From assembly GCA_000507305.1 (NCBI GenBank), contig DF239102.1, forward strand, positions 112,783 through 176,782: DNA of 64,000 bases, given 5' to 3'. Below the pieces are notes generated by a model that saw nothing but the letters and a program-made list of their open reading frames with translations, had not been told where the DNA came from and searched no databases. Positions within the stretch are counted from its first letter, which is position 1; each line of letters starts with the position of its first letter. Position numbers and translations under genes: made by a program. The DNA is from Breviolum minutum Mf 1.05b.01 (lineage: Eukaryota > Sar > Dinophyceae > Suessiales > Symbiodiniaceae). Positions 1 through 13,300 of the stretch are shown here, piece after piece.

Positions 1-330
1 ACTGAGGGGTCGGCGGCATGGGCGGTAGCCCTTAAATAATTTTTAATTTTATATTAATCAAATTCAATATTATATTAATCAAATTTAATATAATTTTTAT
101 TTATATTAATTATAATTTTATATAATAATTTAAATAATATATCTTTTCCCAAAATAAATATAAATAAATATGATTTTTAAATAATTCTTTAATATTATAT
201 TTAATTATTTTATATTATTTTGCCATATATAATATGATATAATTATATATTTTATTTAAATCATATAATTTAAAATAATAATATATATTGATATTCTATT
301 CTTTTTTGGAATTGCATTGCATATGTGTTG
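1..330. other. Extremely AT-rich block
   Basis: From about base 30 to 300 the sequence is almost only A and T, with recurring TTATATTAAT-like and AATATATAATT-like words. No open frame or splice signal is visible. It lies downstream of the U-box/armadillo gene end and is probably intergenic or part of an AT-rich repeat cut by the window edge. Confidence 0.6.
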
Positions 331-1326
331 GCAAATATATTGATCTTTGAGATTCCAGATTTTATATCAAAATATATTCTTTTTCAGGAGCTTTTGTTCC
401 TTTGATTTGATGGTCCAAATTCAGAAGGTGGCAATAAGATAGGAGCACCTCAATGGGAAAGATCGGTCTTGTATCGCCGAAGAATTTCTAAGATAAATCA
501 AGGGGAGTTTGGTAGCAGGAAAGAGAGGAGCAATTTCCATTGTAAGGATCGGTGATTTCAACCACCAGTACAAAAACAAAGTGTCGCACTGGTTGAGAGG
601 TTTATGATCCCCATAACAATTTTGAAACTCCAAATAGCTACAATTTGGAAAGGAAATCTGATTCCAAGCCCAGGAAAAACAGGTTCAATATCGGTTTTGA
701 AGTGTGCACTCCTCCTTAGAAGGTGACATGTTGATGCGATGTGTTAAGGTATCAGGTCTCCTCGTTTGCAAGAAGCACCCAGGCAAAAGATGATGTTTTC
801 TTTAAGTGCCATCGCCACCCATTCAAACAGTTTGAGTAATAAGCATTCTGGCACAGCAGGCAGATTCTTGAATTCAAATACATCACAAGAATGGAATCGA
901 ACCTGAAAATGATGTCTAGAAAGCAAGTTCGCACCCCCCCTTTCTTTTAAACTGTGCATATTTCTTAAGACTCACTTTTTTTGGGATGGCACATTCCCAT
1001 CATTCTTTTGGGAGATGTTTTGACCGATTTTTTGTTCCAACCTTATCCTTCAACAATGTCTTGACCCTGTTCGGAGGTGAAGCCTTCGGCATTTTTTTGG
1101 ACCCAACTAGGACTCGTTTTTTTGACACAGGGAATCTGACTAGGCTCCTTTCCTTTCAAAAAGCCGGTTTTCACCTTGTAAACCCGCCCCCTGGTGGCCA
1201 ACCAATTTTTGGTGGGGAGGGGAAAGTCCCATGATTCTGGTTCCTCACCGTTGTTATTTCCATTTTTTGTTCACTTCAACGACCTTCCCCTTCTCACACC
1301 ACCAAAGCTCCCCAACGCACAAAAAG

Positions 1327-1371
1327 TCATCGGCGGACGGCTTCAGCCACGCCCAGCAAGGCTAAGGTGGC
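1327..1371 (-). CDS. Terminal exon of U-box/armadillo gene, with stop codon
   Basis: Acceptor TTTTGTAG, then an in-phase frame ATLALLGVAEAVRR and TGA at 1329-1327. Joined to the previous exon it gives QEQATLALLGVAEA, the second helix of an armadillo repeat, so the protein ends inside a last partial repeat. A GA donor just before the stop is possible but less likely. Confidence 0.6.
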   Translation of the reverse strand, partial: ATLALLGVAEAVRR

Positions 1372-4300
1372 CTACAAAACACACAGCGGGGGTTCACCGG
1401 AGCTGGTGGACTCCATCTTTACACACCCTGAAACTAGGGTTTTCTCAGGGATTTATGACATTTACTTGGAATTTTTGGGATGAAACTAACAATTCGCCCC
1501 TGAAAAATTGACCTCTTAACCCGACAGGCAAAGATCATCGTCTTCCAACCATCCATTTTCAGGGGTCAGCTACTAGTTGCTCCAAATACCACCCAGGGGG
1601 TTGAGGGGTTTGTTAGATATTTGTTCCGCTTATATCGAACCAATAACTCAAAAATAAAGATTCAATTAAAAATACCATCAACTTGAGGTCCTGTAGCGGT
1701 GATCGTTGAAATCCCCGCAGAACAAACCCAGTCAAAATCATCCAATAAAAACACCAGGAAAAAGTGTTTTAACATTATCAAAGTCCTTGAGCGTAGGTTT
1801 TTTTGATGTTGTCTCCATTAAAAAAGTTTGAAAGATGCGTCTGTGTCCCCAACAAACAACTAAATCAACGAAAATTGTGCCAACTCTCCATGTATCTTTT
1901 CTCACCATACCAGGTGAGGTTCGGTTGATGGAAGAAATTCCAAACAACCACTTGGAGTGTATAAAACCATATAAAACCTCGTAAAACATGGGATAGACAA
2001 CCTCAACCTCAACTGGCCAGCCAGCCGGATTTCAGCCATCAACAGTTTCCACTTTCACCCCCCTGGATCCACCCTTCCATACCCTTCCCGAATCTTCCCA
2101 AATCTTTGCCACGTCCGCCTGTTCCTGTGAATCTCCCTTGAGGAGTGCCACCATCGACGCGGTGCCACCTGCCTACCCATCGACCGGAAAGATCGACCGT
2201 GATGGGGTGACCCGTTGAGCAACAGGTGTTTGGTTTCGGTAATTTTCATGGATTTGGATTCTGCTGCCATATCTTTTTTTGAAAAGGCTGATCATTTTGA
2301 AATGAAGAATTTAAATGAATTTAAGATATACCACCTGTGAAAAAAAAATCCAGGGAAACTATACTAATTCATCAACTCAATGCTCAGACCATGTTTGGAA
2401 GACTTTCCCTTTACTAAACCACCTTTGAAATTTTCAGCCAGCTTTTTTGGTTTGGGTTGTAATTAGTTTGCCAAGATAAAACAAGGAAAAAACGTATCCA
2501 TTTGCCCGACGCTTCCCTTGCTGTGAATCGTTGGCTCACCCGAACGATGGCGAGCTGATTCTCCAAATTCTCCTGCCACACAGTTTTTTTGGTGCCTTGA
2601 TATCTTGGTGCCTTAAAAATCTCAGATTTCATGTCAAGGGTGAAACTGGAGAACAAACAAAGTTGATGATAGCTTGGAGGTCTGGCAGTTTTGTAAAACT
2701 TCCTCTATTCTTTATCACTTCGTTGGGTAAGTAACTGTTCTTAGATCTTAGATTATAAGTAGATGCGTTTTTTTTCTGGACATTTGTAATCCCCAAACAA
2801 CCTCACCCAGCGAATACACAGTTGACAACTCAAACAGTTTAGATAAATGTGACTCTCATGACTCTTCGGCAGGTGAGGAATTGAGTCTGTGGGATGTGTC
2901 CTTTTATGGCCAGGTAATCTTTGGATCCCTCAAGGATTCCCTCATACCAACACACCGTTTAGATGAGATCGGGATCGGCAAATGGCTTTTGAAAGGCTAA
3001 AACATGTTTCACCACTGAACGTTGCGGTGGGGACGACATGGAATATTGATAGTGTAGACTGTAGTCAATGGGTTTGGTTCTTTTGTGATTGCGCATGATG
3101 GACTTCTACTCAAGTGGTGATTCATGTCTCCAATGTAACTAAAGACATTGCTGGTTTTGGACAGGGAGACACCTTGAAAACACCTATATATTGCGATCTG
3201 GATGTTGCTTGCAGCGTCTCCCTCGAGTTGTGCTGATATGCTTCTTGCCGGTTGCAATCCATTTGAGCAGTGAAAAAGAAACATTGTTACATTCTACTGG
3301 TTGGCCAATGATGGGATCCTCATAACGACTTATTAAAATTCCCAAACACTGGGTGGTGAAAAAACCTATGTAACTCAAACAACCAGCTTGTTTTTCATTG
3401 ATCAGGTGAAAAAAATGAAGAAACACAGGAAAAAGAACACGAGTGAACTTGGGGCTTTCCAATGCAAAACAAAGTTTCGTTTTCACCTCATGTAAATTTA
3501 TGTAAATTATTAAATTTAGGTGATCCAAAGTTCCCTAAAAGGTATTCTGACCTGGAAAACCACTGTAAGAAGTGCCAGGATCTCAAGAGATGCTGCACTT
3601 CATGTTTGGAAGTTGGCTAAGTTCATTCTAAATTCCACTTCTACCTCAATTATATAAATGGCTTACCCTCCCCGCAAAAGCCTGCAAACCTAACAACATT
3701 TAATCCAAACAAAAAACATTAAATTGGACACTTCCCCTCTTCAAACCTAGGAAACAATCCCGTCTTTATCCTCACCTTGTTGAAGGCAAAACATATCTAG
3801 GATCCTCTTACAAAACGACCTGAATTTTCCAATGGTTTTGGTGCTACCGATTTTCGCAAAACCGCACCTGCGCCAAGGTCCACAGTGCTTCAGCAGCTTC
3901 TTCACGCACCATAGGCCTAAACTTTCAGCAGGCATTGCTGGCGTTCTACGAAGTTTGTGTTGCTAATAGAAACCATTCTGTTTACACACATATGAAGGAT
4001 TGATGTAGAACGAACATGTAGTGTATGAGTATATGTCTTTTTTGCTCTAAGTACAATTTTGAATATGTATTTCAAACACATATATATCATATATGATCTA
4101 ATATTTATAAACCTTAGATTTTGGTTAAATCAACATCGAGGTGTTTACATTAACAGCGAGGTTGAACCGACCAGTTGACAAGTTGACACCGTTACTGGGA
4201 CACCCGTGCATTGCATCTTCTAGGAGCTTCACCAAGGGCAGGATGGCACCCGCCTGTGAGAGACGCAAACCATCAAAAAGCTAACAAAACTTCTTAAAGC

Positions 4301-7300
4301 TTCGACTTGGAAAAAATACCTTATTAATTATTTCCCAGTAAAAATAACGAAAAAACATGTGGAAATAAGGCTTTTTCAATTTGAACAATTACATCAATCC
4401 ATTCATGGCACACGTGTTTTTCCGCCTTAGGTGGTGCTCGTGTTTTCATGCTGAAAAATATTGATGGCTGAGATCCTCTCCCTTTATGTTCGCACACGTC
4501 CATCCTGTCTAAACCGGTCATCAAATTCAACAAGGACTTTTCATCCACCTCAAGTCTACTGATACCGCAAGCCTAGCAATGTTCACCATGTTATCTCTCC
4601 TATGATCACAATCCGCTCCACCTCCACCAAAAGAATACACTAATCTAATAAGTATACTCATGTGCTCAATGTATGGATAATATCTACCTATATTTGGCTT
4701 GGATTTATGCGAAATGTAGGTAAATCTTCCAATCATGGAGCGTTTAGGATATGTAAGTGTACTTTTAACGAAGACGTACATGAACATCGAATATGATGTA
4801 TCCACACAATATCTCATAAGTATACACATCCCTCAAAATCACATGAGTTCAAGCCTCGAACAAAATAATATGTTATTTGTATCATTATATACATATATAT
4901 ATATGAATATTACATAGTGTCTATATATATATATACTACATATACGAATCTAGTCTATATTCATCTGACTCAGCGCAACGAAGGCTCCATAGTCAACACC
5001 TCGGCGATGGCATGTTGATTCTCAGCATGACCGGTGGCGAGATTTCGAAGGGCCACGATGGCAGTGCCCTGATGCGCGCTGCAGGGGGAGCCGCCGCTGG
5101 ATACAAAGTGTCAAATGGATTGGGATGTTCCTATATCAAGGATAAAATTTGAAGATCCTCGTGCGATGTCACTTGGAAAACTATTTTGAATATCTATTTT
5201 CCGTGTGGTATGATATACAATGTGAGAGTACTGTGAGTGTTGGTCCAAGATTTTGCAGCCTTGCCAAATTGTGCTAATATGGTCTTGCCCATGCAATGGT
5301 GGACGTAGGGACTGAACAATTATGATGGTACCAAACAAAAATCCTGTTTCAAGGCCCATGATATAGGTATCACAATATCATCTAATAATATTGATCATAT
5401 ATCTTGATATCTTCATCATGTGTTTATCATATATCTTTATGATACATTTATGATACTTCTCATGCATTTATCATCCTCCATCGAAGGTCCGCAGAAAAAC
5501 TTTGCCTCACAAGGAAACCTACCAAGTGATTTTTAAGTGCTTCGATTGGTCTTCCACTGTTCTTCCCAATTCGTTTTCTTCCCTTCAATCCCTTCTCCAA
5601 AAACAAATTAAGAGAACCCCTGTTTGGCGACTCATCACCCGTTCCCAACCCCTGCATCCTAATGGGCCTTCATCATATCTCCATGCAGTCGTTCCACCAA
5701 AGGCGATACAGCACCCGCACGGACAATGGCCGCCTGGGAGGACAGCAAGTCCGTTCAAGGATGTTCAAGGGGAACATGTGGTGGCTTTTGGATTTTTTTT
5801 TTGATGGATTTTTGTGGGGACTTGGAATGTAAAACAAGTGAACCCTGGAAAGTGACATTTGATGACACTTAACTGTTTTATGGTCTTAGACAACCCTCAC
5901 ATCACCTAATGACCTGATGATTACGTTTTAATACATTTAAAACATCTATCTATCCTCCTTTATGGTACTATTCTCACAGCACTGGGGATATTCTTCGATT
6001 TTCGCTGTTCCCATCGGGTCCACCTGGATGGGTCGGGAATGAGCTGCCAGGGCTCCCAAGGTTGATGCTGCCTGGGGCACATCTCCAAAAAAAACCGGAG
6101 ATCCATTAGGGATTCGAAAAAAAAAAACACATACGTTGGAAGTTACTATACGAACGGAGATTTTTGTAGAAGACTATATAGGGATATGATATGTATAGTA
6201 TATACATATACATATTTGCGTACGTATATATATATATATCATATATGGATGACATGGAACCAAACCCCCAAGAGAAAAGATTTGAGATGACTGGGAACCA
6301 ATGGATTTTGGGGCCCAGAAATTTAGCACAAAACAATCGAATCTCCACTAAAGCGGCACAGCAATGCACAGCAGTTGATGACAGTCTCCGGCGATCACGA
6401 ACGAAAGGGTGTCTGAAACCTCTGTAGATCATGGGTTAACTCGCAACCAACAGCATTCACCATCTCCAAACATAACTCCATCCGTTTTCCCTGACAATCC
6501 GCCTGTTCTTGTGCCAGCAATGTCTTGCCACGGAGCAGGGCTACAAGGGGAGGAACTGCTCCCAATAAGGCTGAAGGTGCAGTGTCCTGCAAATACACCG
6601 TTGAGTCAGCGACCCCCCCCATATTGGTGAATGGTATTGTAATTATTACACTCTGTATACAACAACCAGCTGCCTGTAGTAATCTCATTATACATCACAA
6701 TACCAGTTTGTCTTTAAGATGTGAAGATTGTGAAGATCTTAGCTTATCTCATTGAATAGTCAGTGGCCTTATTGGTTCCAGGCTGGTTTTCTAGGGTTTC
6801 CTTTGGCTGCAATGCTTCCTATCAAATCTTCAAATGGTTTGACTTAATTTTAGAATGCGTTGTAATTATCTTCTTGTGGTGTCAAACTTTTCACTGGAAA
6901 AAAAACCTTCAGACACGGGTTAGTTGATGCTTACCCAGTTGGTGCTTAGCTGATGTGAAGGCAATCGTAGGAACCTCCAACCCAAACCACTGGTCAACCA
7001 TTAGCTATTAGCTTTCCAACTTGGAAACAGCATCTATAAATCGCAAATACCTGGTTCATAGGGTAAACCCAACAATAAACATAACCTGCCTCTCTGGTTC
7101 TCCCTGTAGCTCTCTCTATATATATATATAAGATTATATACAATTAATACAATGCAATATACAATTTCTATATATCCTTCTATCTTCTTGATGGCCAATA
7201 TCTACACCGTTCCTTTCCAACATGTGCTTCGCCGTACGCCCTCTCGGCAAATGCCGAGCTTTTTCGGAACCTGCTCCGCCGCAGCGCCCGCGGCCAAACT

Positions 7301-10300
7301 TTTCAAAAGGCTAGCGGCCATGACTAAGGCAGGCGCCTGTCGCTGGAGATGGGGGCTAGCGGCCATCTTCAAAAGGAACCAGGACATGTGTGGTCATGAT
7401 GGCAGCTTTCGAAAATTGGAACAAATCATGAATTTGTTGAAGAGAATGTGGTTTTCAGTGTTGAGAATGTCTTCATTTCCGTGATTTTTTGAGGAATTGG
7501 GAAGTTTCATAAATCTTTCACTATGGGTCCATTGCTTTCACTTACATGGCACAGAAATACATATACATAATACATACAAGTTCTTAGATTTCAAACCAAG
7601 ACATGTATCATTCAAATCCTTCCTCTCCGGCATCTCACCTGATTTTGTATCAATACCTTCCGCGGAAATCCCCCAAGCCCAAGCCGTTTAGAATGTATCT
7701 TTGAAGGACAGATTTTCAATATTTTACGGGGTTTAGTCAGTTGAGCCTGCTTGTGTGAGATTTGAGGCATCCCCATTCTGTTTTTTTGGGGTTGTTTTCA
7801 TCCTTTTGCATCACAGTTGATTCGGGTTCAACATAAATCATTTGGTTTGCAAGATTTCAGCCGTCAACAGGGAATGACAGTTAAACTGTCAATTCATAAC
7901 TGTTCTATATCAACTCCATGCCATACCACCCATGTATGGTATTTACTTACATATACCATGCAAATCAACAAAACACCTCAGTTTTCAGTTTATGTAACAT
8001 ATACTATGGATCCTATAATTGCTGATAACAACTACGGTTCTTCAATCTAACTATTCTATGCCTGAAAAACGATTCCCCGACTCCAAAACATCCAGAAAAT
8101 AGCTATACTATATGTCTGTATATATACATATATATATATATATTCAAACATCATTATAGATAGATTTGGAACTACCATGATGTATCTAGAACCATTCGTT
8201 GATACAAATCAACAAGTTGAGCACCACAAAAAAGACATGTTTCACAGCAACAAATCCCCCAATTTTTTGTCCACCTCATCACGTTTCAAGATTCGGACCA
8301 AAGGATCGATGGCACCTGTAGCGATCGGCTGGTCGCATCGGCATCGGATGTGGGGGACCAAACGTTCTACACAACAAAATAGGGGAAGAAACCAACAATG
8401 TGGGGTACCCCCTATTAGCAGTTATAACTTAAGGTGAAATAACTCCACTTCAGGGTGAACAAAAACCAGTTACCCCAAAGAATTTTCGGCCATTTATAGG
8501 GGTTATAAGATAAGTTCTAAGTCTATCTATAACTAGTAGGGGCCCATCTTGAACACCTACTTTCTACATGGATACGTAAAAAAATAATGAATCTTTAGGA
8601 AGACAAACAGTTAGCAACATCTAGTTTTCTACAGAACATTGGATTGGGGGTGTGAAAATTCTGTTTCCAAATCTCCTTCTGAAGCGGCGTTAAAAAAACA
8701 ACACGTTCATTTTTGTTGGGCCCTTGACTTCGAAACGCATCCATACCTGGGTCATGTTGGGTCCGATTCCCCCGGGGCCTTAATGGCCCAATATCCCGGG
8801 GAGAAATTCATCACTTGAGGTTGTGTTTTTTTTTCCTTCCCGCATCAATTGGCAAATTTCAAGGTGGCCATCCTGAAAGTCTGGTACCCTAAAGGATGGA
8901 TTAAAAGATCCGTGTGGTGGTAGTCACAATGGGCAAAATCCCACCCATTGAGCTGTCAGGTTCTTCAGATTTCCAAACCGTTTTTTTTTCATTCGAAAAA
9001 AATGAGAGGTCAATGATCTATGATTGTATCCAGCTTTTGGTGGTTTGACCAAAAATCCAACTCTTGTGAAGTTTCCAGGATTGAAATCAACAGTAGTCCC
9101 AACATCAACAGATACTTTATACTTTTGAAAGGGATTTGCGCAGTGGAACTGATGGGGCAGATTCTAAATCTCTGGACACATCAGTACACTTCCACGCCGG
9201 AATGCACTGTAGGAATTCCCAAGAAGTGCAAATGGATGTAAATGGTTGGGATGTGGATTAGTTACACCGTGATACCCAATTGACCCAGTCCGGAATCACG
9301 TACTAACTTGTTGCTACATCTGAACAGGAAGTAGCCAACCCTTCTTGCTTGCCTCCTTGGGTGATCGCCACCTGGTTCTCCGGGTTCTCTGATGCTAAGT
9401 CATTCCTGGATGAAGCAGATTCGTTGAGAAAACCTTGTATCTTCCAAACAAATCAGGAATCATAGTAGGGTAGGGGCAGATTGCAGTCTATGACTCCCCG
9501 AAACTAACATGTGGCACCTACTATGAAGCCTCCCCCCCAAAAATGAAAGGCTTGTCGTTCAACTCCCTATTTGTTTCAAAAATCCTACATTAGTTTTCAG
9601 GGAGGTTGTTGCCTTCAGCTTTTATCTCCAACATGGTCGAGCAAATCCACAGCCTTCATGTTGGAGACCTCTACATCAATTAGTCAGAGTCTATGACTCA
9701 TCGAATATAGAGTATGGCTGAAAGATCAATGTCCAAGGAATCTCTTTGGCAAAGTTTTGTGCAAATACGCATCCATGTATGGTTTATATTTACCTGCATT
9801 TACCATAAAATTCAACTCAGTGTAGGTAAATATACCAGTCCCATGGATGCTACGGGGATGAAAACTTGACACCTTGAAACGATTGACCTTCGCTCTCAGG
9901 GCCCCCGGGCAAGACCGCAGCTGCAACCACGCGGATCTGCAAACGGGTAGCCGGGTGGCCGGTGAACCCAGGAACCCAGGAACCCTGAAAAGATGGAGGA
10001 AGAGATTCTCTTTCTGTAATTTTGGACCACTTTTGAGTGGTGGTTGAGTCTTGTGATTCGCGTTGGAAAGAGATTCCAGATGTTTGATTTTTCAAAAAGA
10101 GCATAGTGGTTAGATAGCAACCACCAAGAAGCATAGGGTCAAATGGAAGCCTTCCACATCCTTCCACAACCTTACCTTATGACCCACAAACGAAGATGAA
10201 AAATATCTTGTATACAGTTGATATTGGTACACTCAGGATGCATTTCCTGTTGCAAGTGGGAAATTTCTACTACCAGGTTTCTTTACCAAAGGGTAGATGC

Positions 10301-13300
10301 CGCTGATAGCTTCACTACACGAACCCCCAGCAGAGTCATCATGTCATCACTAGCCACGCTTGTTGCTGGTGGTCCCAAAGCTATCGCACTCATGATGAGG
10401 CATGCAAATAATATCGAACACTTGAGTTTCCAGAAACATGTTGCATCCAAATGTATGGAATGAACAATGAAAAAGTATTGAAGGTGTCAGAAAAAAAACA
10501 ACAAACAAACAGATCATCCCTAAACTTCGTAAAAATTGGCCAGTAAGCTTCCAACCTCCGCAAAAAAAACAACTTTTTCGGGTGCCGAAAAGAAAACACG
10601 CAATAAATCGTCGGGAACTGAGTCTGAGTGTTCCCGACACGTTGCTCATGGTCTTCCAACAAACGAATCAATGGATGAATAGCACCAGCTTGGCCTATGG
10701 CCACCTGCAAGGGGACCAAATCCAAGTCTGATCTTGACTCGTTATGGTTTCAACCGATTTGAAAACATTTAGACAAATTGGATCATTCCCCAATTTTCGG
10801 GGTGAACATGCCAAAATTGTTTGACACCACCCACTATAGTGATGTTGAGTTCTTTTTCGGAGGCTTCCCCAATAGACAACTTGGTGAACTAAAATGTGAT
10901 CAAAAAGTCAGTTGGGGATGTTATTCACTTTTACAAAACATACATAGTGTATAAATTTAGGTTTTATGTAATTGGGTCAATTTCATTTACCTCCTTGCTG
11001 GTAATTTAAGATAGCAGTGGGAAATGAACAATGAACCATGAATTTTCCATTGGAACAGGATGATTTTTTCTATATTCGTTGTTGGGAGTCGATCGATTGC
11101 TGACTCAACTCATGATCTTGCAGGGTAGTTGTTGATTCTCTCTCTCTATATATAATATATATGTATATGTGAGTATATTTGTATGTCCACAAGTAATAAA
11201 CTATTACAGTAGTTGATTGCGCCAGTTACTCCACAAACAGATTTCTTGACCTTTCTTACAGGATGGAATGGCTGTATATATAAACATTAACAATGGAACT
11301 GGGAGAAAAGTGCATCGCCTAAAAAATCATCAAGTTGTATATGCCTCTGCTGTGAAGATAGTTAGCTTGGACATAAATCTCAGACTTGACCAACAATCAT
11401 GGAAGAGAATCTGTCTACACTTCTTTGGGAACTGCAATCGCGATTTCGGCGGAGGTCTTCAGCAGCCACAGCACCGGCAAAAACCAACAAATTAGAGGAT
11501 CTATTTTTGGGGCGAACAATTTTTGGAGGCATAGTCATAGTGTTGTTCAAAACAACACTGGCTGGTGGTTGGTGCTCCCACACCCAAGCAGAGACGAGCA
11601 TTTGCTCAAACCATTTTGTATGGACACGTCTGTCATTTCTTAAGCTTATGATTTTCATCATTGCATAACCACTCCAGTCGGTACATGAATAATATGATGA
11701 GTCACCCCCTGTCCAGTCGCTTGCAAGAGGTTTCAGGAACCCCTCTGAACAAGTTACTGTAACTAAATCATCCTCGACGATTCGCCGAAACCTTGACTAC
11801 TGGGTCCTTCCGCACCTGATTCTGGGCATTAATCTCCTGCAGGTTCCGAAAGGATTTCAATCATGGACCCTGAAGGGCCCGACCATGGCCACATTGGTTG
11901 GAATCAAAGGAATCATTTGACATCAGAAACGATCTGTTGCGCCGCGCCCCAAAATTGAAGCTCCTATATACATCTCCTACTCAAAATATGTTATCTTAAA
12001 TATTTTTTTGCAACCCCCAACTCCCAGTTGAATTTCAAAGGCATTGCCACGTGGAACATGATGTGAGAATTCTCCAACGTTACTCCTTTCCCACAATAAC
12101 TGGGGCAATTTTTTGACAGATAATATGTCTCCTAAGACAGATTCGGTGCCTGACTGGGAAGGTACATGTAGCAGTTGCTGTCGCTGTACACTTTACATGG
12201 TCACATGATTACTACCGCATTTTGTCCATACTCGCTGTATACCAACGGAACCTATCAAATACGTGTTGTGGCTTTCCAGGGTCTACCGCATCTTACCTCC
12301 TTGAAAATTGCTACTTTTAGGGAGTTAACTGTCTTCTTTCATCATTCACTACACTCCGGTAAACAAACATAGCAATAGAAAATTCCCATTTTATGTAGGA
12401 AATACCTCTTCAACTGGTCCATGTTCTATTGCTACTAGTATCTTGGTTTACCGGAATATATAAAACACATCGATATTAACATTACTTAATTCCTCGATAT
12501 TCCTCGTAGATACCTTAAAGACGTTCACCCGTTACCGTTATCCATGCATCATTCACCGGTCACGTGACCCGACGTCTCCACTCCTTGCTGTTACGCGCCA
12601 AGTTCCACAGGGCACGAGCCGCCTCTTCGCGAAGGCTTGGCCTTGGAAGATGGTGAGGAAACGTCCTTCCAAACGAATCTTTTTTCGTGGATTTTTTGTT
12701 TAAAGATTCGATTTTTGGGCTTCGAATTAAAGCTCTCACATCTCTCACATTTAGGATCCCCACATTTAGGATCTGGAAATACTATGATTCTCACATGACG
12801 CACCCCGTAAAGCCCCCAAGTTCCGGCCTCATGGTTATTTGGAGCTTGTGTGAAAATTCTTTGGGCAATCTCAAATAGCTGGCTGAAACATTTCTCTAAG
12901 TCAACAGGAAAGACAAAACATTACCCTCTGGTAAACTAACATAGCCATGGAAAATCCCCATTTTCAATAGGAAATACATCTTCAAAGGGTCCATTTTCCA
13001 TTGCTATGTTAGTATACCGGAGGGTAAAAAGTTCGTGTTTCAATTGCTTCCGTCCTGGAGGTCCTCCCCAAAATGAAGCCATGATCCTATCCAAATCCAA
13101 ACTCCAGTGGAGCAGTGATTGAAAACCCACCAGTGACATTCCATGAAATTCTGGTTGGTTAATGGGGATCCTTGTAATGACCTATCATAATCCCTATATA
13201 ACTGGGTATCTTGTCATCCCCGTAACATACCCCAACCAACCAGGGCTTTCACTGATCACTGCTCAGTTTCAAAACAAAAAGGTACCTCATCAGCTCAGCC

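Noticed and set aside
5069..5098. Extension of the armadillo exon to upstream AG acceptors (CTGCAG, ATCCAG)
   Set aside because: Both break the reading frame relative to the previous exon and add residues that spoil the repeat spacing.
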